DNA of 64,000 nt from Pampus argenteus (Eukaryota; Chordata; Actinopteri; Scombriformes; Stromateidae), in contig CM072879.1 in assembly GCA_036937835.1 (NCBI GenBank), positions 6,380,501 through 6,444,500 of the forward strand. Reading direction: 5' to 3'. The notes below the pieces were generated by a model. It had not been told where the DNA came from and made no database searches. It was given only the letters and a program-made list of their open reading frames with translations. A program made the translations under genes and the position numbers. Below, in pieces: positions 12,612-25,400 of the stretch; within the stretch, counting starts at the first letter, position 1; the number at the start of each line of letters is the position of its first letter.

Positions 12612-15600
12612 GCCTTGAGGAATACTGGCCCTATGGTATGGTGGATATTACATCCCTTAATAAACGGCCGATGCCACAGGCAAAGAGGGGCTGGGCAGAA
12701 AGAATAGAAACAGAGGAAACAGAGAAGGAGACGAGAAAAACATTCCTCACTTTTCAGATGGCGATGCAATGATATGGAAGATAGAGACCTGCCTGATGAA
12801 ATTATTTAATAAAAGCTGGCGACAACATCAGGCATGGAACTGAAGTCTATGATGGTAAAATGATTAATTAATTGATTATGGAACAAACCGGTGCATAGAT
12901 AAGACAGAGTTTCTAATGAAAAGGAATGCTGTTATTTATCCCACCGAGGGGCAACTACAAGATGGTTTTCATATTCAGAATCATAACAGGGACTGACAAG
13001 ATGAGATAATGAATTCAATAATCTTGCAAATTAAATAGTGTTGGCCCTTACTGCAAACTTTGGAGTTAGTGGAGATCTCTTTTCTTCACATTGACATAAC
13101 TATTATACTGAAACATCTAAGGCAAAAATATTTTTATCTGGGGATGAGGGATTTGATTTTATAGGAACACGAAATGACTTCAGTGTGCAGATAGCTGGTG
13201 GTAAAAGAGTTTTTCAAATCAAATGGCTTGCGTCTACGTCTCTCTTTTAAATCAAAAGTGTGTGGATCTTTTTGGTTGGACTGCAGGGACCAGCACTACA
13301 CCCCTGGCTCACCGACTGAGTGATGAAGTTACACCATTGGTCAGCTGAAGCTTGGGACAGCAAAGTATCCCTGAATGCATTTCCCACCAACCGGTAGCGA
13401 TCGCAGAGATTTTGAGGCTAAAAGCTGTGGGACTGTTGATGTCATAAGTCTGCATATTATAGACAAGAAAATAACCCGATTCCCAATATGCTGGCTGGGT
13501 TAGACCAGCCGGACATCTCAGCTGCTAGCAACCCGACTCCTAAGATGATCAGCTGAACATGAACATGTGTAACTGTTTGATATATAAAATAATTACTTTT
13601 GGAAGATAAATGTTGGTCTCACAGATGAAATCTAGTAATTGTAGCTGCCATATCAATTTGTCTAAATGCAAAGTGAAGATTTTCTGAAGATACAACAGTT
13701 TGGATTTATTATTATTATAGCAACATTACCGACTGAATAACATCATTTACTGCATCTTTCTATCTAGCATACACAGTCCAGCCATATACTAGGTTTTGAC
13801 CTACTCTCATTTTCACAGAGCCAGTTTAGCATGAAATGATCAATGATCAGTCAGTTAAAAACAAATCAACAGCATTTTCAGTGACTCATACATTTTGTTA
13901 ACAGTCACATTTTAATCCAGTTAGTTTGGTTCATCGTTTTGAGTTGAAGGCTGATGTTGTAACATGACCTCAGTCCATCACTTCACAATCAAATATTTCC
14001 TAACTACAAAGTGGATTTCCATTAAATGTAGTGCAGACTTTGCTGTCCCCTTCAGGATAACTAACTTATCATCTAGCGCCACTATGTTTATGACCAAATA
14101 CCTTCAAAAGTAATGATTTTTCCCATTGAACTCTTTCTGTTTAGTGCTAAATAGCATGTGTACATACTATTACAAAAGTATACCTGCTAATCATTGGCAT
14201 GTTGGCATTGTCATTGTGAGCATGTTAGTATTCTGATGTAAGCATAGCTTGTGATACATGCATTAACCTTACAGCTAAACATGAGTTTTTGTAACGCTTT
14301 CTATATTTGCCGTGTTTGAAAACCCTGAGACAAAACCGACCTGCATGTGTGAAGAGATAAATCTCGTTCTTCAATTAATCTGTATTTCCCAATAACTGAT
14401 ATGCAAAAGTCAGAGTTTGATTTTCTAATCTATAAAAAGCCTGCTCACACATTTTGCTGACACCCCATAATTATTAGCTAATTAGATTTTGAGGAATGAT
14501 TCCAAATGATCAGAAATATGTTACGAGAATGTTTTGCTTGCTGTAACCCTCTTGTTAGGAATGTAATGAGGCAGAACTGCAACTAACAAATGCTCACATG
14601 ATACACACACAAACATGCCGCAGATAAAAGAGGAAACGCACCTACGACGATCCCGTGTGTCGAGCCTGCCAAGTGCTTACCCATAATTAGGGGGTGATGT
14701 AGTGGCTTTTGTTCTCTCTGATTAATCAGCAGCAGCTTTCAGAGTATATGGAAACAGCCAATTAACTTTATCCAGGTTCTCATTCAATTACTCAGATGCT
14801 ACATGCGAAAGGTCAGCAGAGGTTGGGCTTGGTTTGGTAGCAGTCAAAAGTAAAGAACAAGAGGCACTTTTCAAGCCTGCGAAAAGGGCAGTGAGGCAAT
14901 TTGCTAATCCACTTTTCACGCTGTGCTGTTATCCCCATTTTCCACTCAATCTGCCTATTAGATCAATAATAGACGGCGCGAAAAACAAGCAGCAGCAGCA
15001 CGGTATACAGGACTTCATCCAGTTAAGTGACAACCTGTCAGGGAAAATTTCAGCTTTGTTTTTTTTTTGTTCTTTTTTTTAAGTTAACTTAAAAGCCATT
15101 TGTCCGCTTTGAGCAAAATTCTTTTCTGTGGCCACCAATTCTACACGTCCAACACTTTGAAAACAACAATTAATGCTGTCGAGTAAACCAAGAAAACCAA
15201 GGGGAAAAAGCATTTTAATTTTATTCGGTTAATTTTGTGTCTTGTCAGGAACTATTATGGTGAGACTCTGCAGAGTTAATTAGATAGATTTACTAGAGGA
15301 AGGTGATTGTGGCAGACCAAGATGATCAGACTGCTGTCAGGGTCAGTGGTGGTGTTATTTACGGAGAAATGTGTGTGTGTGTGTGTGTCTCTGTGTGCAT
15401 AGTGCACTAGGCCCCTCATTACCTCTGCTCTCCAATCACAGGGTGGATTTATGGCCACCGCAGGGAGGCTGTGAAAGCCCCGTAGTGAGGTAGTTAGGTG
15501 CGCCAGCTCATCCACAGCCATACACATCACCTTTATGGTCACTCCTGTCCTGTTCTTACATCAGAGCAGGCCATAGAGGGGCTGGAAATGCTGGAGAGTA

Positions 15601-18600
15601 ACTATCAAATAGCTTTAATTAAAGTATGCCAGCCGGAGTCAAAGCTGAATAATTTGAAGACTATTTTTATTTCTGTTACATTTTCTACAGAGGAGGCATG
15701 ACAATAAATTGAGTTGAGAGAGCTGGTATTTCAGGGATTATACACTGCAGCAGAGTGTAATGTTAATCTGAAGGTGCTGAATGTTCTGTATTGTAAATAG
15801 AAAACGAATAGAAGAGGTGGAATCTCCTTTCATAGTCAAGGACTTTGCAGCATTTTGTTGCTGTGTGTGTGACTTATAGAAGCCCTAAAAATAAGACACA
15901 AGCGTCCTCCGACACCAATAGCGAGCCATATTGCAGGTAAATAAAAGCACTTTGAGTTAATAAGCCTTATTGAGCTGGTTCGATTGGGCTGAAATTGGCT
16001 TGTAAGGTTCAGAGAGTGGAGAGGAAGTCCTTCCGAGCCACGTGTTCATCAATTACAGTGTGTACAATAATTGTGCCATATTGATCTCTTTGCTTCATCT
16101 ACTTTGCTGGCATCCCTAAGTGCTCTCTAATGCAAGAGTGCCCCCGCCACCCCAATGTCAACCTTTCTCTCTCTCTCAGTCTTTGGCACCAGACTGTTGC
16201 ATTACATTCTGCCACCTCAGCCCACGCTGTGTGACATCGCTGTGCCATTTCATCGGATAATTTGACTCGGCTAATGAGCCATCCGACAACTAAGCTCTGC
16301 ATGAAGACTGGGATGCTCAAGAGGAAGGGTGTTGGGTCCCTAAAGCATATGTTTTTGGAGACCTAAATCATAACCACTACTTGCCTACGAAAGGTGACAG
16401 TAATAGTTGTGCATTAAAATAGGGGAAGGGGAGGGGGGGTGCTTGTTAGATTACCAAATTAGGATTAAGCCTCCCACCCAAATGCCTGTCTGAAACTGTT
16501 TGCACATTGTTTGACGTATACTGCCACCTTTAGATAACCACCATATGACAGCCTGAGAGGTCTGATTGGATTAAGACAGGTGGATCATCACACCAGGACA
16601 ACCTAGACAGACAGTTAAAGGTAAAGAGACCTACGCAGCTCTACTCGTCTCAACTGAAAAGTGGTTGCCATATTTGCTCAATAATAATGCCATTTTTTGG
16701 TCGGTGTTTTCAATCCCCAGCTACACATTTCTCTCTCCGCGAGTGTTTTATTCCGCGAGTTGAAAAATTATACATTAGTAATCGAATGGTTCCTACAAAT
16801 CTCCCCCTCACACACGAGCAATGATCGAATGATCCACATGAATATTCTAAAATCACCTACTCAGCATCTTACTTATCTTCTCCACCACCTGGTAGATGTC
16901 AGAAAGCAAGGGGGAGACAGAGAGACGGAGTGAGAAGAGCCCCAGTTGTCAGATAAAAAAAACGTAAGGAATGGACAGCGCTGAATGGATTTTCAACACT
17001 ATATTATGAAGACATATCTCCTCTTTTCCATTCACACCCCACATGCAGTGACACACTGCTCTCTCTACACACTATCCTCCCCACGGCGTTATCTCTCTCA
17101 CCCTTTATTACTCTCACACAAAGCGTTCAGCACAAAGCCTTGCAGATGTTCTCTCTCCCACAGGCAGCCCAACCACATTCTCACATTACACAAAACTAGC
17201 CCATTATCATATTGGGTGTAATTGAATTAAGGAGCAGTTTAAACCGGGTATATTTGCGCAATCGAATAAGTACAATCAAAACCAAAACTGCTTTTTGACG
17301 CTTCATAATTGAGTTTTTACTCTGAAAACATGATCTATGATCTTATTAGCCTCCTTATGTGTCATATTTAGTTTTTTATGTCTGGGCAAAAGGATTTGTT
17401 TTGTAGCTACGGTTTCCATAGATCAAGAGACCTGCGTGATGTTTCTCCATGGTTAGACTCCCAGGAGTACCTATGTAACCACTCCGCTGGGTAAAGTAGT
17501 CTCCCTGCAAATGAAAAGGATGGACGTCATCAGTCATTCAGCATACAGTACAGACGTGTGCAGATCTCTAGACGAAACTCTTTTAATGGTCACAGAAAAG
17601 GCTCCTGCTGAAGAAATACAATTAACAAATACTGTATCTTCTTTTTCAGACACAATTAAAAACTCATTTTGATGAAATTGCACTTAATCAACACCTACTC
17701 GTAGCTCTCGTCGTGCTGTAGTGGCGTTGTTAATTTGCTTGTTGAAAATGCAGCGCGGTTTCTCAATATTGCTGACTCAGCCCAGATGAGCAATGGCCGC
17801 TAATGAGGTCGGCAGGAGAGGTCTTCCTGTTTCTTAATTTAGCTCTTTTTTTCTCTTTAATTTACAGCAGTTTAAAATTCAGATTGTAGCGTTTATTATA
17901 TCTTCATTATGGGAATGATGGTGAATGGGAGACTGCAGCAGAGTGCATCGTTCCCTGTGTACTTCAGTTTGAAACTCTGGTTATATGCCTTGCTTTGCTC
18001 CTATGATTCCATTACACAGGCAGTCTTTACTTTATGGCGTTGACTAATGGATAGCCTTTGCTTCTCTGCAAAGTGTAGGCTGCTGTATGATGTGCTTCAG
18101 CAGGCCTAGAAATGAGAAAGGTAAAGAACTCGCAAAGGAGGCCCTGTGAAATCGGACTTGATGAGCCCCAGCTACAGCCCCGCGGACTGGATCTAAGAGT
18201 GTTTGAATGCGGCCTCCATAGCACAAATTAGTCCTGTGTGTTTGTGTTTTTTGATACCGGTGGAGAGCGGCTCTCCAGCAAGCAAGCGTCTTTTGATTCA
18301 GCTCTGTGCCAGCACACCTGCTGTAAGCTGTGAATTCTCAGCCATCATGGCTCTGCTGAGTGAAAGCTCAAACCCAGACCCTGTGGCTGCTCTGTGAGAG
18401 CCTGGATCTATGAGCAGCATTTGTTCTTGTCTTCTAAGAAACTGTAATCATGGGGAAGTATCTCAGATGTGCTACAGTTGACTTGAACTCCCACACCCTT
18501 TCTAATAGGGCAAAGAGTCAGCCTAACAGCAGTGCATGACCGGTTGCTGCCATTTTATTTGTACAACATTGCCCCCTAAAGTATTTTTCTGGTGTATCAC

Positions 18601-18630
18601 CTCAGGCCTTCTGAGGAGGGGGAGCGAGGC

Positions 18631-18654
18631 GGGGGGGGGGGGGGGGGGGGGGGG
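18631..18654 (+). repeat. 24-base G homopolymer
   Basis: Twenty-four consecutive G bases, preceded by further G-rich sequence (gaggaggggg, 18613-18622). Such long G runs are rare in vertebrate DNA. They can form quadruplexes and are prone to slippage and sequencing error. Confidence 0.9.
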
Positions 18655-18803
18655 CATGTCAGAGGATGCTGCATCGCAATATAGTGCAGTAATTTACCAC
18701 TACCTGCTCCCAGCAAATTGACCATGGATGCACCTCACCTGTATTATTCTGTCACATTCAATTTGAGAAAAAAACACTGGGGAGCCTTGACTGTTCTCCT
18801 CTG

Positions 18804-18804
<1 letters not shown>

Positions 18805-18838
<34 letters not shown>
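18805..18838. repeat. (CA)n microsatellite
   Basis: A CA dinucleotide tract of about 17 units. Confidence 0.95.
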
Positions 18839-18839
<1 letters not shown>

Positions 18840-19299
18840 ACACACCATTTCAAATCCAGAGGGAGCTATGTGGATCCAAGACACAGAGAGGTATCTGAAC
18901 CATGCCAGAGGGTATGCAAAGTGGAGATAACAGTGAGAAACAGTGACTTTTGGAAGAAGATTGCATCATTAAGTAATATCTGTCCTCTCCTAATAACTGG
19001 TATAGTTATGAACTGGGACAGCTCATCTTAACCTGTTAAGGGACACTGTCCCACTCGTGAGACAATTTAGCCTTGCCAGCAGTATTATCAGGGTCACTTC
19101 TACTCATTCAGACTTTTTGCTTGTGAAATTTAAAGACTTACCGCCACGGTTATGACTGTAATAAAAAGGGTTATGGGGTATCTGGTAAGAGGCTATCTTG
19201 CCTGACCAACGTATTATTATGAGCCCATGTTGATTCAGGGACTATGTCTGTTACTGTAGGACCTACAGTGTAGGTGTTAATGTGAGGGGAGTGTTTCGT

Positions 19300-19470
19300 G
19301 AAGCTGGTGCGGCCTCTGGTGGCAGGAAGTGGGCGTTATATTTTGACGTTTCCGTCTCCCGGCAGACATATTGCTTTACAAGAGCAAATTCTGGAAAGCT
19401 AGAAGAGAGAAAGGATTTAAAATTGACTCATATCTACACGACGTGATACACACAAACCACATAGGACATA
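19300..19470 (+). promoter_or_regulatory. kpna6 promoter and 5' UTR region
   Basis: This region lies directly upstream of the kpna6 start codon, has no TATA box at a clear position, and carries short motifs. On the reverse strand 19309-19323 resembles a CTCF core (CCACCAGAGGCCGC in complement). A GGAAGT ETS-like word is at 19325-19330 and a TTGACGTTT CRE-like word near 19343. The transcription start is not determinable. First intron sequence follows at 19475. Confidence 0.45.
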
Positions 19471-22400
19471 ATGGGTAAGCTTGTTCGTTAAATTAGGAGT
19501 ACAGATGTTACGTTCAGGTGTTAGTGCTGTGTCGTCGGAGAGATGGTTATGAAATCCTCATCCTGTCACTGTTATTTAGCTCGTTAGCTGCTAGGTTGCT
19601 GCTTAACTTTGCTGCGTAGCTTCAGTGGCGCTATGTAAGTTGCTCTTTCACTTAGTGCTTATAAAAGAGTCTAGTATTATGACAATGTTTCATGTATTAC
19701 ATATCATTCAAGGTGTACTAACATATTAACCAACCCGTGAAACCAACCAGGGCCATTAGCAAACTTAAGGAAACTAGGCTAACAGTTGCTGCTGCTAATA
19801 GCTAAGTTAGCACCGCGCCGTCTTTTCTTATAGGTGGGGAGACGCATAAGTATAGCCCATGTCTTAAGTTACTATATATTATATTAAAAAATATTGTTTT
19901 TCTTATCAGTATTGTAACGTTACATTCACCTGTCAGACCGACTTCCGTTGTTCATTAAACTATTTGTAATGTTAGCAAAGTTGAACGCTATCAATAGATT
20001 TTAATTAATCATGTAGCTGCATGTTCCGTATTATTTTGTGTGGACCACAATTACAACTTGTTAACAACTTCCAACAGCAACAAAATGGTTTTAAGTCATC
20101 TTCTATGTGGTGACACTAGTTGGTAGTTATAATTATTCGGCATTAATTTAGGTGCTAGCGTTTATGTTAGCTTAGCTACGTTAGCTCTGTCAGTCAGCCG
20201 TTTTCTTCAAACACGCAGGATTACATGTTAGTGTATTTAATTTATTGTTCTTATTTAGAGTAGTTTGACGATGAAGTGGAAAACGTAGAGCTAAGAGATT
20301 ACATGCGACATTTTTGACAGGCTGCTAACACCAGTGATCAGTGTATTGACATGTCAGACCGCACATGTGACACCATGGGTCCACACGTTTTCCAGACTAT
20401 TCCCGCACAGATTCATACTGGTGTTTTTTCACCATTTGTAATTGACAATAACACTACTGGTAAGTGATATATTTAAAAAGATCAACAAAAGAGGGACTAT
20501 TGAAGACTGTCTTCAAAAATCAAACCAATCAATCAGAAAAACCCCACCCTGGTTCATTGTGATGTCAAATGGAAATTTTATACACAGAAGAGCTGGACCA
20601 CCTCCTTCTAGTCATGATAGTTGGTAATGTAACAGCTAAACTAAACTGCCTGAGGAAGAGACAGGACGTCTCTTCCTCAGGCAGTTTAGTTTAGCAAAAA
20701 GTGTCCTTGACTTGAATCACTCATGGTGCTTGACTTGTCACCAGAACAGGTGATTATGCTTCGCTTTATGAGGCTAAATTAAAGCTTTGGGTTGGTTCAC
20801 CAAATTCACACACACAAGAATTGACACTTTATCCATGCAGGTGGTTTAAGGTTTTGATATATCTGCTGTTGAAATTTCTGCTCAGCGACATCCCTGTTTT
20901 AGGGCGGTGGCAGAAATCTCAGTCGCAGATAATTCAAAATCTCAGCATATGAAACTGCATCTATCTTTCTAGTATGAGACAATTAACACTTTTCAAGGCA
21001 ATTAACTCGCCTTGGTGTTGGTCGGGTCTCCTCTGAAATGCAGATGTAGACATGTGCTCTTAGAGGAGACCGCAACAAACATTCAGTGCAGTTCACACAG
21101 CGGCGAATATAACAAACATGTTACTGAAATGAGAGCATCCAGTCGCAACCTGTGCTTGTGTGCCATCCATGCCTGTGGCTTTACCATCTGGACACATTAC
21201 ACACATGCATAAGCTTTTCATCAGGCTACTTGTGCTGATGCCCTCAAACCAAAGCATGACCTCAATTTGCGCCACTTGTTCCGATATTTAACCTCGGAAA
21301 CCCCTGCTGTTACGATGGGGTGCTTTTGGCACCGAAGGTTGGCATCGCTCTGTGCTGTGGCAGGTTTCAATGTTGTCCCTACCTCCCTGTCTCTCCCCTG
21401 TTGCCCCCAATGACTCAGGGATCTGCTCAGTACCCTGTTTTGGCGGCATGACTGCACAAATGCTGAGAATGGGCAGTTTGTCCTGTGTGGGCACCAGTTT
21501 ATGCTAACTCTGCGATTTAACTCCACTGAATAAATACATTTGTTCTGCCCACCAGCTGACTAGTAGTGATGAATAGCTTAGCAGTTTGTGTTTGCATGTG
21601 TGCGTGTATTTTTGGGCTGTGTTATCCAGTCTCTGAGCCTGTTTATTCAAGGCCTTTTTATATATAGACCTGTGTACATGCTGTTTCATCAACATGGCCT
21701 ATTATTAGAGATTCCAGGGGGAAGAAACACAAACTTTGTTTTTATGCACGGTGTACTCATTAAGTTCAAGTTCAACTTTGTTTCCTACTTGTTGCTTTAT
21801 CGTGATGCTTACCTGTCTGTGGCCCATCAGAGCCGTCAGCCAGTCCGGCCAAGGATAATTACAGGATGAACCGCTACAAGAACAAAGCGCTGAACCCAGA
21901 AGAGATGAGGCGCAGAAGAGAAGAGGAGGGCATCCAACTCAGGAAACAGAAACGAGAACAACAGGTAAACCTTATCCATCCCACTCATCAAATCCTTTAT
22001 CTCCCAGTTTGAGTTTCAGTGTGTAGTCTATGTATAGTGAAAATAGTCTTAACTGTCTCTGTTGACTCTCAACTCTATAATCACAGCTTTTCAAAAGGAG
22101 GAACGTGGATGTTCTCAATGAAGAGGAAGCCATGTTTGAGAGTCCACTAGTGGACTCCCACCTCAGCTCTCCGGTAACAGTGAGTGTCTATTTATCCTAA
22201 AGCCCACTGACGCAATGTAGACAAAGAAGCGTACGCAGGACCTGCCAGGTTTATTTCATATTGCATTTCACTTTGGTTATTGTTTTTTAGCCTCTTTTCC
22301 AGCCTGTGTGTTGAACAGTCGAGTGTGTGCTGAGTGAATCAAGTGTTCAGGATGTTTGTTCATGTGTTGTTGCAGGAAGGAGTCATTACCAGAGACATGG

Positions 22401-25400
22401 TTGAGATGCTTTTCTCAGAGGACCCAGAGCTTCAGCTCACCACGACACAAAAGTTCAGAAAGCTACTTTCCAAAGGTATGTATTGTTTCCTCATTATGAC
22501 TCTACGAAACAGTGGTAACAGCCATGGGGCCACTACAGACCAAAAATACTTACATGCAGTTTTACCTCTGTTCATTTCAGAGCCCAACCCCCCAATTGAT
22601 GAAGTTATAAACACACCTGGAGTAGTGGAGAGGTTTGTGGAGTTCCTGAAGAAAAGTGTCAACTGCACACTACAGGTCAGCTTGTAAAAACACTTACAGT
22701 TAAAATATCTTCAGTCCAAGGGATGTCTAAATTTAGCAGATGTATAGTGACAAATGCTGGTAAAATCTGTGTCTAGAACCTGACATGCTGGCTACTAACC
22801 TTTTTAAGACAATATAAAATGCATTACATTTGGTTATACACAGCACGGCCACCATACACTCTGTTGGTTTGTAAGTCAAAGCAATGCATAGCTTTGCATT
22901 AAACAGCTTCCTGGTTCCTGTCATTTGGTCAGGTCTCACCTTCTATGTTTACTAATGTAAAATGAAATGTGAATTCCCAATGTTCTAATAAGGATCCTAA
23001 AGGATCCTTACACTTAAATAAAACATATTAAGTCTCCATGGTCGTGTTTTTAAATGCCACTTTTATTCTGACATTTGTGCCCGTACAGTTTGAAGCTGCT
23101 TGGGCATTGACTAATATAGCATCAGGCACATCTATGCAGACAAAGACAGTGATTGAGGCTGGAGCAGTGCCAATCTTCATAGAACTACTTAACACAGACT
23201 TTGAGGATGTCCAAGAACAGGTAACCCATGCAGTTTGATTAACAGTTTGTGTTTTTATTTATTGTCTTGCATTGTTCCACTCATGTACCTAATGTCATTA
23301 GACCAGTAAACTTTATGTGTGTGTTTCTTGTTTTTTTTCTCCTGCAGGCGGTGTGGGCCTTGGGTAACATTGCAGGGGATAGTGCAGTGTGCAGAGACTA
23401 TGTGCTGAACTGCAACATCCTTCCACCACTTTTAATGTAAATCCATTGTCTTTGCCTCTTCAAGCATCTAGCTGTTAAACCAGTGCACATTTGTGATACA
23501 TCTTATGCAACAAGTTTTGCTTTTTCTTTGTCATTTCAGGCTTCTGACCAAATCCACTAGATTGACCATGACTAGGAATGCAGTGTGGGCACTGTCTAAT
23601 CTCTGTAGAGGAAAAAACCCTCCACCTGCTTTTGAAAAGGTGCCGTTTACACCCCCGCTTTTGTGAAAGGCCCAGTATAGTCCTTCAACTGCTAATCAAC
23701 TGAACTGTAATGGGTCTTATCATATAAATATGTGTTACATCTGTGCTTTTTAGGTGTCACCCTGTCTGCCAGTACTGTCCAGGCTTTTATTTAGCAGTGA
23801 CCCAGACTTGCTGGCAGACGCCTGCTGGGCCCTGTCCTACCTCTCAGACGGCCCCAATGACAAGATCCAGGCTGTCATCGACTCTGGCGTCTGTAGGCGC
23901 CTTGTAGAACTACTCATGTAAGTCCAGCCTTCCTGCTGCTTGTGTCACAGTAAATTTGAGTTGTAAAATACTTACTTTTCTCTCTCTGTGAACCTCCCTG
24001 TCTGTAGGCACACAGACTATAAGGTGGCCTCCCCTGCACTGAGAGCTGTAGGAAACATTGTCACTGGAGATGACATCCAGACACAGGTGGGACTATATAA
24101 AACTTAAATTTGTTTCATGGCTCTGCCTTTGTCTGCCACGGAGAAGCAACTGACAACTTAGTAAGACAAAAAACTGTTAAAAACACATGAAACACTGTTG
24201 CAGTAAGTGATGTGTATTTTACTGCAGTCCACATGGCAAGCTAGTTTAGTCTGAAGAAACTCCGCAACTTCATGAGCAATCTATTATTAGTAGCTCGACA
24301 AGCTAATCAACACTGGCCATGTTGATCACAGTAAAGGAATATTTCACCAGTGCATTGGTGCGACCTGTTGGTGTGTTCAGTAGTTTTTGGACAGTGGAGT
24401 TATAAGATATATTGGGCTGTGACTCCACAGTTATACTTATTAGTAATATTAAATCACTGTTGGTTTCAGCCTGCTCTGTAATGAACTGTGTTATAAACTG
24501 CATTGTTGTGTGTAGGTGGTGTTGAATTGCTCGGCCCTGCCCTGTCTGCTGCACCTTCTCAGCAGTGCTAAAGAGTCTCTTCGCAAAGAGGCATGTTGGA
24601 CCATCTCAAACATCACAGCAGGAAACCGAGCACAGATACAGGTGAAATATACACACACACATACACACAAAGCTCTGAACGGTGAACGCTGAAATGGGAA
24701 CAACCTGCCACAACCTAGTTTTCTCATAGGAGTTGTGTTATAAGCAGGGACATCCTGATCAAATTGTTCAATACAATCTTAGGTTCTTCTTTATTTTGTC
24801 CTGTATAATACAACTGTACAGTTGACATTTATCCTAGTTAGCCAGAATGGTTGTAAACATCCACCAATCCTAGTTAAATGTTAACCTGCTATATTTGCTA
24901 TATTTATGCACAATTAACCTAAAAATATTATCTAGAAAATGTTCCCACACTGATTCATTACTGTGCACAGTGTATTACACTGTAATAAACTCATAATTTC
25001 TAAATATTTTTAATGTAATTAAAGCTTTTTTTATTACAAGTGCTAGCACTAAACCAAATACAGTTGTATGAAGAAGTTTGGCCACCCCTTGACAAATAGC
25101 AATAATATTTTGGTGATTGGTCATTAGGAAATGTCAGCTGAAAATGAAAGTTATTGACGCCGACAATGCAGAGAAGGCTACAAGCAGATAGCAAAGTGTT
25201 GTCGGCTTGAAGTTTCCACAGTGTGAAATTTAATAGAGGTGGCAATTGAGGGGAACTGTGAAGGTCAAGATGAGATCTGGGAGACAAAGAAAACTCTTGG
25301 AGAGAACTGCTTGTATGCTGCTCAGAAAGGCAAATCAATACCTCCATTTGACTTCAAACAACCTGCGGGAAGATTTAGTAGATTTCAGGAGTGGTGGTGC

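Larger units (their letters stand above)
9861..19300. other. Gene-free upstream region, part 2
   Basis: No coding exon was recognised. Contents are AC/GT microsatellites (for example 10361-10384 and 12513-12534), a GA tract, a 24-base G run, and long AT-rich stretches with homeodomain-like TAAT/ATTA words (for example 14460-14800 and 17700-17910). The last could be conserved non-coding elements, but conservation cannot be judged from one sequence. Confidence 0.55.

Noticed and set aside
12383..12772. 129-codon frame with Arg-Glu repeat
   Set aside because: The repeat is translated (GA)n. No family resemblance in the flanks.
21000..21530. Possible gene or pseudogene in kpna6 intron 1 (both-strand frames of 60-100 codons)
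   Set aside because: No recognisable protein similarity and no splice pattern. Left as unexplained intronic sequence.
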